From: Kiritimatiellia bacterium
Lineage (GTDB): Bacteria; Verrucomicrobiota; Kiritimatiellia; RFP12; DVOR01
Reading direction: 5' to 3'
Length of the DNA: 6,746 nucleotides
Assembly (NCBI GenBank): GCA_017457555.1
Contig: JAFTHG010000276.1
Location: 1 to 6,746, forward strand
In this document: piece after piece, positions 1 through 5,589 of the stretch
Layout: every line of letters begins with the position of its first letter
Position numbering within the stretch: the first letter of the stretch is position 1
The notes under the pieces: generated by a model
The model's database searches: none
Seen by the model: only the letters and a program-made list of their open reading frames with translations
Told to the model about the DNA's origin: nothing
Program-made: the position numbers and the translations under genes

Positions 1-1
1 C

Positions 2-511
2 TCCGGCGGACAGTATTTGTTAGATGGACGTGATGTCACCACATTATCCTCAAATGCCCGGGCAGACCTCAGAAACGAACGAATCGGTTTTGTCTTTCAA
101 AACTTTAATTTATTAGCCCGCACATCGGCATTGAAAAATGTGATGATGCCTTTGGAATATGCCCGTCAGCGGGAGAGCCCGAAGGCGATGCGTGCGTGGG
201 CTGAACATTTGTTGGAGCGTGTGGGGCTGAAAGATCGCATGGATCATCAACCTTCACAGATGAGTGGTGGCCAGCAACAGCGAGTGGCGATTGCGCGGGC
301 ATTGGTGAATCGCCCAAAGATTCTCTTCGCCGATGAACCTACCGGCAACTTGGACTCCAAGACCTCTGAGGAAGTCTTGAAAATGTTTCAGGAGCTGAAT
401 GCCAACGAAGGTCTGACAATTGTGCTGGTGACGCACTCGCCAGAAGTGGGCGCTTTCGCAAAAGAAGCCTATCATATCAAGGACGGGCTGATGGTTGATG
501 GAACGTATTAA
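2..511 (+). CDS. MacB/LolD-type ABC transporter ATP-binding protein (5' partial)
   Basis: This is the nucleotide-binding subunit of a MacB/LolD-family ABC exporter, which hydrolyses ATP on the cytoplasmic face to drive a mechanotransmission-type permease. The frame is open to the left edge (in-frame residues SGGQY precede the LLDGRDV segment), so the true start and Walker A (expected about 40 residues upstream) are missing. A TTG at 17 is in frame but would be internal to the fold. Counting from that TTG, the Q-loop is FVFQ (Q28) followed by the NLLAR segment typical of the family. The ABC signature is SGGQQQR (83-89), Walker B is ILFADE (102-107) followed by the D-loop-like PTGNLD, and the switch histidine is VTH (H140). 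The C-terminus ends normally in a KDGLMVDG segment. All visible catalytic motifs are intact. The permease begins 21 bases downstream, so the two are co-transcribed partners. The family is clear, but the substrate cannot be read from the sequence. Confidence 0.95.
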   Translation, partial: SGGQYLLDGRDVTTLSSNARADLRNERIGFVFQNFNLLARTSALKNVMMPLEYARQRESPKAMRAWAEHLLERVGLKDRMDHQPSQMSGGQQQRVAIARALVNRPKILFADEPTGNLDSKTSEEVLKMFQELNANEGLTIVLVTHSPEVGAFAKEAYHIKDGLMVDGTY

Positions 512-532
512 CACAGGGAAAGCACCTTCAGC

Positions 533-1906
533 ATGAATCTTCTCAGACAAATTCTGGCCGCATTTGTATCGCTTCGACGGAATGTCTTGCGGTCGTTATT
601 GACGATGCTCGGCATCGTAATCGGTGTGGGTGTGGTGATGACGATGATGGAAATCGGTGCTGGTGCTGCGCAGTCCATCAAGAGTTCGATCGCCAATATG
701 GGCACCAACGTGATGATGATTTGGCCATCGGCTGTCAAAACGTCCGGAATCAGTTCGGGTGCTGGCGGCTCGGTGACGTTGACAGAAGAAGATTGTGCGG
801 CTATAGCGCAAGAGTGCCTCTCCGTTGAAGCAGCGTCACCCTCGCTCTCCCGGCGCGGCATTCAAGCCATTGCAGGCAATCGGAACTGGACGCCTTTTAC
901 GGTCTATTCCGGAAATGAAGACTACTTTACGGTGCAATCGTGGAAGACGCCGGAAAGTGGCCGTTACTTTACCAAGCGTGAAGTGGATACGGCAGCGTGT
1001 GTTTGTGTGATTGGGCAAACGGTGCGTGACGAACTCTTCCCAGGTGAAAATCCTGTTGGGCGGGATTTGCGATTGAATAGTGTGCTCTTCCGTGTGATTG
1101 GTGTGTTGCCTAAAAAGGGCGCCAATATGATGGGGATGGACCAGGATGATACAGTGATTGTGCCGTGGCGCACCATGCGTAACCGCTTGTCGCGTTCGGG
1201 GTCTTCCGCAACGGGTTCCGCAGTGGCCACTTCTTCCACCTCGGCAGCTTCATCAACGAGTTCGGTTTATCCCGTGAGTACTACGACAATCTATCCGGCA
1301 CGCGATAGTGTGCAAGCACAAAATTATCCGCTTCCCATCCGCTTCAATAACATTGATCAGATTACCGTTTCGGCCAAATCGCCGGAGCAAGTACCTGATG
1401 CTATCGCACAGATCTCTGAAGTGTTGCGTCGGCGCCACCGGATTCAACCCGGGATGCCGGATGATTTTATGGTGCGTGATATGTCGGAAATGTTGAAGAC
1501 CATGACCTCTACGAGCGGCTTGATGACCTCATTGCTTCTGATTGTGGCGCTGCTTTCCTTAGTAGTGGGTGGCGTCGGCATTATGAATATTATGCTGGTG
1601 AGTGTCACCGAGCGCACGCGTGAGATTGGTTTGCGAATGGCTGTTGGCGCGCGTGGATCGCGTATTCTGTCGCAGTTCTTAATAGAATCGGTCTTACTCT
1701 GCCTGATGGGCGGTCTTGTCGGCATTGGAGCCGGTCGTTGTGCATCAATTGTCATTGCCCATGTGCTCCATTGGCCCGTCCAAGTATCTTTGCAAGCCAT
1801 TTTACTCTCTGCGGGGATTTCGGCTGCGATTGGTGTGATTTTCGGCTTCTATCCGGCGTGGCGTGCCAGTCGATTGAATCCGATTGATGCTCTCCGTCAC
1901 GAATAA
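533..1906 (+). CDS. MacB/FtsX-family ABC transporter permease
   Basis: This 457-residue inner-membrane permease partners the upstream ATPase. One transmembrane helix lies near residues 20-42 (RSLLTMLGIVIGVGVV). A large periplasmic MacB_PCD-type domain follows at about 45-320, with family hallmarks: MGTNVMMIWP, TLTEED, NRNWTPF, the IGQTVRDELFPGENPVGR region and the KKGANMMGMDQDDTVIVP region. The C-terminal FtsX domain has three more helices at about 330-356, 380-408 and 418-441, with the coupling segment ERTREIGLRMAVGAR (360-374) and the usual ending FYPAWRASRLNPIDALRHE. The topology matches the MacB 4-TM fold. The family is usually about 400-410 residues; the excess is explained by a Ser/Thr-rich insertion at about 221-268. 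The start ATG has an AGGGA 13 bases upstream. MacB itself is an ATPase-permease fusion, whereas here the two are separate genes. No membrane-fusion (MacA-like) gene is visible, but it could lie off the left edge. The substrate is unknown: a peptide, macrolide or lipid are all possible. Confidence 0.93.
   Translation: MNLLRQILAAFVSLRRNVLRSLLTMLGIVIGVGVVMTMMEIGAGAAQSIKSSIANMGTNVMMIWPSAVKTSGISSGAGGSVTLTEEDCAAIAQECLSVEAASPSLSRRGIQAIAGNRNWTPFTVYSGNEDYFTVQSWKTPESGRYFTKREVDTAACVCVIGQTVRDELFPGENPVGRDLRLNSVLFRVIGVLPKKGANMMGMDQDDTVIVPWRTMRNRLSRSGSSATGSAVATSSTSAASSTSSVYPVSTTTIYPARDSVQAQNYPLPIRFNNIDQITVSAKSPEQVPDAIAQISEVLRRRHRIQPGMPDDFMVRDMSEMLKTMTSTSGLMTSLLLIVALLSLVVGGVGIMNIMLVSVTERTREIGLRMAVGARGSRILSQFLIESVLLCLMGGLVGIGAGRCASIVIAHVLHWPVQVSLQAILLSAGISAAIGVIFGFYPAWRASRLNPIDALRHE
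1193..1336 (+). other. Ser/Thr-rich insertion in permease periplasmic domain
   Basis: This marks permease residues about 221-268. A run of mostly Ser, Thr, Ala and Gly (residues 222-244, with SATGSAVATSSTSAASSTSS at its core) is followed by a Tyr/Pro/Thr-rich segment. In the families I know, the VIVP strand with the following short helix leads almost directly into the next V/I-rich strand, here DQITVSA at 275-281. The segment is therefore an insertion in a periplasmic loop. The bases show no exact short tandem repeats, so it does not look like a slippage tract. Its boundaries are approximate. Confidence 0.6.
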
Positions 1907-1910
1907 AGGA
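1905..1910 (+). promoter_or_regulatory. Ribosome binding site deciding the cdd start
   Basis: AAAGGA lies six bases before the ATG at 1917 and overlaps the permease stop codon TAA (1904-1906). This supports the ATG at 1917 over an earlier in-frame ATG at 1884 that lies inside the permease gene. The overlap suggests that translation of cdd is coupled to the permease. Confidence 0.75.
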
Positions 1911-1916
1911 AATACT

Positions 1917-2306
1917 ATGTTCCCAGAAGACCTTCTCAGGGCCGCACGTACTGTCGCAGAAAATGCCTATGCGCCTTACTCCAAATTCACTGTTGGGGCT
2001 GCGATTATGGCTGATGATGGGCGTATCTTTACCGGTTGCAATGTTGAAAATGTTTCTTTCGGACTTACCGTTTGTGCCGAGCGTATCGCACTCTTTAAAG
2101 CTGTTTCCGAGGGCGTTCGTCACTTTACGGCTTTAGCACTCTGTGCACCGGAATCTGTTACGCCTTGTGGTGCGTGCCGGCAAGTCTTGGCAGAGTTTTG
2201 TGAGCCTAATCTGCCGATAGCGCTGACGACAGGTGCAGATGACACCATTCAGATGACCACATTGGGCGCACTTTTCCCCAGTCCGTTTGATACGGACGCA
2301 CTCTAA
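1917..2306 (+). CDS. cdd: Cytidine deaminase
   Basis: Cytidine deaminase hydrolyses cytidine and deoxycytidine to uridine and deoxyuridine, releasing ammonia, in cytosolic pyrimidine salvage. At 129 residues it is the size of the short homotetrameric class, not the longer dimeric E. coli type. The N-terminal segment AYAPYSKFTVGAA (18-30) is the conserved substrate-side motif. FTGCNVENVSFGLTVCAER (38-56) contains the substrate-binding N42 and E44, zinc ligand C53 and proton-shuttling E55. PCGACRQ (83-89) supplies zinc ligands C84 and C87. The end carries the family's LGALFPSPF version of the usual LLPxxF motif. All catalytic residues are present, so the enzyme should be active. The start at 1917 is fixed by the Shine-Dalgarno sequence overlapping the preceding stop codon. 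It sits between the permease and recJ in a tightly packed run of genes. The transporter is of a class not known for nucleoside uptake, so the association is probably only positional. Confidence 0.96.
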   Translation: MFPEDLLRAARTVAENAYAPYSKFTVGAAIMADDGRIFTGCNVENVSFGLTVCAERIALFKAVSEGVRHFTALALCAPESVTPCGACRQVLAEFCEPNLPIALTTGADDTIQMTTLGALFPSPFDTDAL

Positions 2307-2329
2307 TCACCTTTCTGTTACTTTTGCCG

Positions 2330-4108
2330 ATGTCTGAAACTGTTATTGCGAAACCAATTTGCTGGCAAGCAGAATCTTCACCCTCTCAGGCGATGTTGGA
2401 GGCTGTGTATACAGCCAAGCCATCGTTACATCCTACGGTGGCTCGCATTGCGGCGCGGCGTATCGCTACTCCGGATGCGGTAAAGACGTGGTTTGAAGAC
2501 TTCCCACCATTGTGTGATCCCTTTGTCTTGCCCGACATGGGAAAAGCGGTTCAGCGTATTCGCATTGCACTGGAACAGCAGCAGACCATTACGATTTTCG
2601 GCGATTATGATACCGATGGTATCACGGCGACAACGGTGATGGTGCAGGCATTACAGCAGTGTGGTGCGAAAGTATTCTACTTTATTCCGGATCGTGAAAC
2701 GGAAGGATATGGTTTAACGCCGAATGCGGTGCAACGCTGCTTAAATACGTTTCCATCAACGGCGCTGCTCATTACGGTGGACTGTGGGATTTCATCTGTT
2801 GCAGAAGTGGCAAACTTGAATGCGAAAGGTGTTGATGTCATCATTACCGATCACCATGTGCTTCCTGAAATGTTGCCGCCGGCGTATGCCATTGTTAATC
2901 CACGCCGATGTGCGGTGTCTGCTTTGCAAAATATGTGTGGTTGTGCGACAGCATTCACTGTGATTCGCGCCTTGGTGACGGATGAGCATTGTAAGAATTT
3001 CCTGGATTTGGTCGCTGTGGCAACCATTGCCGATGTGATGGCTCTAACAGGTGAGAATCGTGCCTTGGTGACAAGGGGCTTATGGGTGCTTTCGTCGCTC
3101 AAGTATGGTAATGTCGGACTGAAGTTATTGGCAGCGACTCAAAAGGTTGATTTCTCAAAGATCGCACAATGTACGCAAAAATCACACCTTCCTTTAGTAG
3201 AAACGGTGGCGTTCAATTTAGTGCCATGCCTTAATGCGGCGAGCCGAGTTGGACGATTTGAGTTAGCGTATAACCTTCTTAATACTGCCAAACCGCTGCC
3301 AAACCGCAATCCAACTCCAGCGGAATGCGCTCGTAGCAAAACGGCGGCTGCGATGTTGGTGGAGGCCAATAAGGAGCGTCGTGATATTGAGAAACGCTTG
3401 CGGGAGCATATTGACGGTTTGCAGTTGCAACCTGTCGGTAATGTAATCATTGCTTCCGGTTCGCAGGAGGAGGGATTTGAACCTGGGGTCTTGGGAATTG
3501 TTGCTGCGCGGCTGGCAGACAAATATCATTTGCCGGCGGTGGTCTGCTGTGTCAAACCCGATGGCAGTGCAAGTGGGTCCATGCGCGCCAATGGACCGTG
3601 GCATGCTGTCAAGGCATTAGATACCATTGCTGATTTGTGCGAACATTACGGCGGTCATAAGGCTGCGGCAGGATTTGCGTTGAAGCCGGGAGCCTTTGAA
3701 GCCTTTGCTACGCGCTTGCCTGAGGCCTTCACACAGTGTCAGCAAGAGAAAAATGTCAAGGCTTATGAAGAGGATATTATGCACCCCTTGGAGTCTTCAT
3801 TCTACGCAGATTTGGAGTTGTTAGAACCCTTTGGCGCGGGAAATCCGCGTCCCATCTTTGCCAAGCAGGTGATTTTGATGACCTATGAATTACTGGGCGC
3901 AGAGAAGGCACATGTGTGGCTGCGTGTGGCAGAACCCGATGATGCGTCTGTCACGTATGATGCGATGTGGTTCAGTGGTGCGCGCCATATGCGATCGTGG
4001 CAATCGGGAATGCGATTGCGCCTTTTCTTTACGGTGTCACGTGATAAAACCAAGCCCAGCATCTGGAAACTCTTTGTTGAAGATGCTGTCCCAGTGCCCA
4101 ATCCTTAA
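2330..4108 (+). CDS. recJ: Single-stranded-DNA-specific exonuclease RecJ
   Basis: RecJ is a 5'-to-3' exonuclease on single-stranded DNA, acting in RecF-pathway recombination, mismatch repair and base excision repair. The 592-residue length is close to the E. coli protein's 577. Numbered from the ATG at 2330, the DHH phosphoesterase motifs are GDYDTDG (91-97, D92/D94/D96), TVDCG (149-153, D151), TDHH (173-176) and ATIADV (231-236, D235). They are followed by NAASR (302-306). The DHHA1 domain has GVLGIVAARL (386-395), the GSMRA loop (416-420) and GGHKAAAGFAL (441-451). The C-terminal OB-fold region begins with the conserved EPFGAGNP (499-506). All metal-binding residues are present. Two local oddities are a loop insertion with a tandem DNA repeat near residues 319-333, and FEPG where the WHPG/WHQG motif is usual. 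There is no clear Shine-Dalgarno sequence. ATG 2330 is preferred, but an in-frame TTG at 2324 is possible. It is probably co-transcribed with cdd, which ends 23 bases upstream. Confidence 0.96.
   Translation: MSETVIAKPICWQAESSPSQAMLEAVYTAKPSLHPTVARIAARRIATPDAVKTWFEDFPPLCDPFVLPDMGKAVQRIRIALEQQQTITIFGDYDTDGITATTVMVQALQQCGAKVFYFIPDRETEGYGLTPNAVQRCLNTFPSTALLITVDCGISSVAEVANLNAKGVDVIITDHHVLPEMLPPAYAIVNPRRCAVSALQNMCGCATAFTVIRALVTDEHCKNFLDLVAVATIADVMALTGENRALVTRGLWVLSSLKYGNVGLKLLAATQKVDFSKIAQCTQKSHLPLVETVAFNLVPCLNAASRVGRFELAYNLLNTAKPLPNRNPTPAECARSKTAAAMLVEANKERRDIEKRLREHIDGLQLQPVGNVIIASGSQEEGFEPGVLGIVAARLADKYHLPAVVCCVKPDGSASGSMRANGPWHAVKALDTIADLCEHYGGHKAAAGFALKPGAFEAFATRLPEAFTQCQQEKNVKAYEEDIMHPLESSFYADLELLEPFGAGNPRPIFAKQVILMTYELLGAEKAHVWLRVAEPDDASVTYDAMWFSGARHMRSWQSGMRLRLFFTVSRDKTKPSIWKLFVEDAVPVPNP
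3286..3307 (+). repeat. Perfect 11-base tandem repeat inside recJ
   Basis: TGCCAAACCGC occurs twice, head to tail (3286-3296 and 3297-3307). It encodes part of the loop segment AKPLPNRNP, which appears to be an insertion compared with ordinary RecJ between the R306 region and the conserved NKERRDIE helix. Because 11 is not a multiple of three, the two copies are read in different frames. Gain or loss of one copy would break recJ. Confidence 0.7.
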
Positions 4109-4126
4109 TCTTTCCGATTGTTTAAC

Positions 4127-4174
4127 AAAAAATGAGCCTGCATCCTTGCATTTAGCAAACGATGCAGGCTTTTT
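4127..4174. terminator. Bidirectional intrinsic terminator between recJ and rarA
   Basis: A perfect 10-base-pair stem, AGCCTGCATC (4135-4144) with GATGCAGGCT (4161-4170), encloses a 16-base spacer. Within that spacer TTGC (4146-4149) can pair with GCAA (4155-4158) around the loop ATTTA, extending the hairpin past a small internal loop. On the + strand the stem runs into five T (4170-4174), ending the recJ transcript. On the − strand, six A at 4127-4132 give a U tract after the bases CA, ending the rarA transcript. The location between two convergent genes fits a shared terminator. Confidence 0.9.
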
Positions 4175-4191
4175 GGGGACGTATTGAAACT

Positions 4192-5547
4192 TCAAAACGC
4201 CTTAATCGGCTTGTCTTGATCGAGTTTTTGGGTCTTCAACCACGCCATCCGCTTGGCGATAGTTTCTTCATAGCCCGCATTTTTGGGACGATAGTAGGTC
4301 TTAGGGACGGTGAGATAGTCCTGCTGGACGGCGGTATCTTTGTAGTCATGCGGATAACGGTAAGCCGGAGCCTGCGCTTTTCCCTCTGCCTTGACGTGGA
4401 CATTCTTCAGATGCTCGGGCACAGGCTGTACACGTCCGGAGCGGATATCTTCCATTGCTTCATTAACGGCTAAGTAGGCTGCGTTTGATTTGGGCGCAGA
4501 GGCGAGGTAGGTGGTGGCCTGTGCCAATGAAATGCGCGCTTCAGGCATACCGATGAATTCCACGGCTTGCATCGCTGCCACGGCCACGGTCAAACCACGT
4601 GGGTCGGCATTGCCGATGTCTTCACTGGCGGAGATGATCAGACGTCGAGCGATAAAGCGCGGGTCTTCGCCGCCTTCCAGCATCTTTGCCAACCAATAGA
4701 TCGCCGCATCCGGGTCTGAACCGCGGATGGATTTGATAAAGGCGGAAATGGTGTCGTAGTGCTGATCTTCGTCGCGGTCGTAGGCAATCACGCGCCGTTG
4801 GACGCATTCCGCCATCACTTCCGGCGTGATACGAATGCTGCCGGTGTCTGCTGCCGGTGTTGAGCGCGCCGCAATTTCAAGAGCGGTTAAGGCACGTCGG
4901 GCGTCACCTTCGCAGATTTCCGCCAGAAAGTGTGCCGCCTCCGGCTCTAAGACGACCTTGTCTTCACCCAGACCCCGTTCGCAATCGGCAACGGCTCGTT
5001 GGAGTAAGGTTACAATATCGGCACTGGACAGCGCATGGAGTTCAAAGACCAGACTTCGGGAAACGAGCGGTGTGTTGATGAACATTCCCGGGTGGTGGGT
5101 GGTTGCACCAATCAGGGTTACGGTGCCATCTTCCACGTAGGGCAGGAGCACATCCTGTTGCGATTTATTGAAACGGTGAATTTCGTCAACAAAGAGTACG
5201 GTGCCGATAGTACCACGCAGCTTACGGGCATCTTCACAGATGGCGCGCAATTGTGCAACATTGCTCATCACACCACTGGTGCGCTCAAAGCGTCGGTGGG
5301 TCGTTTTGGCAATGACTTCTGCTAAGGTTGTTTTGCCGGTTCCCGGTGGCCCATAGAAGATGAGATTGGTGAAGCGGTCACTCTCAATCACGCGCCGCAA
5401 TAATCGCCCGGGAGCCAGAATATGATCTTGCCCCACGATCTCCTCCAACGTCCGCGGCCGCATCCGAGAGGGGAGCGGTCCGAGCTTACGGTTGTCCGGA
5501 GTTTCGTTCAAATAGGGCGATTCGTCTGCTTGAAACCAATCATTCAT
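4192..5547 (-). CDS. rarA: Replication-associated recombination protein A (AAA+ ATPase RarA/MgsA)
   Basis: RarA is a cytosolic AAA+ ATPase related to clamp-loader subunits and RuvB (WRNIP1/Mgs1 in eukaryotes). It acts as a tetramer at stalled or gapped replication forks. The 451-residue length is normal. After a short tail comes SRMRPRTLEEIVGQDHIL (27-44), the usual family opening. Walker A is GPPGTGKT (66-73). Walker B is VLFVDEIHRFNKSQQD (117-132). The region after it reads IGATTHHPGMFIN (147-158), where many family members have ATTENP. The arginine-finger segment LVSR (161-164) follows, and GDARRAL (214-220) is the sensor-2 motif. The C-terminal oligomerisation domain shows YDTISAFIKSIRGSDPDAA (264-282) and ASEDIGNADPRGL (307-319). 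The ATG at 5547 has no Shine-Dalgarno sequence; a TATAAT seven bases upstream suggests a leaderless transcript. The gene converges on recJ, and the two products act on related fork-repair substrates. Confidence 0.96.
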   Translation of the reverse strand: MNDWFQADESPYLNETPDNRKLGPLPSRMRPRTLEEIVGQDHILAPGRLLRRVIESDRFTNLIFYGPPGTGKTTLAEVIAKTTHRRFERTSGVMSNVAQLRAICEDARKLRGTIGTVLFVDEIHRFNKSQQDVLLPYVEDGTVTLIGATTHHPGMFINTPLVSRSLVFELHALSSADIVTLLQRAVADCERGLGEDKVVLEPEAAHFLAEICEGDARRALTALEIAARSTPAADTGSIRITPEVMAECVQRRVIAYDRDEDQHYDTISAFIKSIRGSDPDAAIYWLAKMLEGGEDPRFIARRLIISASEDIGNADPRGLTVAVAAMQAVEFIGMPEARISLAQATTYLASAPKSNAAYLAVNEAMEDIRSGRVQPVPEHLKNVHVKAEGKAQAPAYRYPHDYKDTAVQQDYLTVPKTYYRPKNAGYEETIAKRMAWLKTQKLDQDKPIKAF

Positions 5548-5554
5548 AGGGCGT

Positions 5555-5583
5555 ATTATAACGCAATCTGCCGCATTACTCCA
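5555..5583 (-). promoter_or_regulatory. Putative sigma-70-type promoter of rarA, leaderless
   Basis: On the − strand a perfect TATAAT (plus-strand bases 5555-5560) lies seven bases before the rarA ATG, so transcription should begin at or one base before the A of the start codon. A weak −35 candidate, TGGAGT (5578-5583, three of six consensus bases), sits 17 bases upstream of the −10 hexamer. The whole promoter fits in the 42-base gap after the preceding gene. No Shine-Dalgarno sequence lies between the −10 element and ATG. Read-through from the upstream gene is also possible, since I see no terminator in the gap. Confidence 0.55.
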
Positions 5584-5589
5584 CCTTTA

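Noticed and set aside
17..19. TTG at 17 as the true start of the ABC ATPase.
   Set aside because: Coding sequence continues in frame to the left edge with family-like residues, and Walker A would be missing from a protein starting there. The gene is simply cut by the window.
1884..1919. Earlier in-frame ATG for cytidine deaminase at 1884.
   Set aside because: It would add 11 residues encoded inside the permease gene; the ATG at 1917 has a properly spaced AAAGGA and gives the normal family N-terminus.
1444..2123. Two − strand frames (1444-1800 and 1752-2123) opposite the permease and cdd.
   Set aside because: They lie antisense to well-supported genes, show no family motifs and have no promoter or ribosome binding site that I can see.
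4826..5140. A 104-residue + strand open frame opposite rarA.
   Set aside because: It is the antisense shadow of the conserved RarA ATPase domain, with skewed composition and no binding site.
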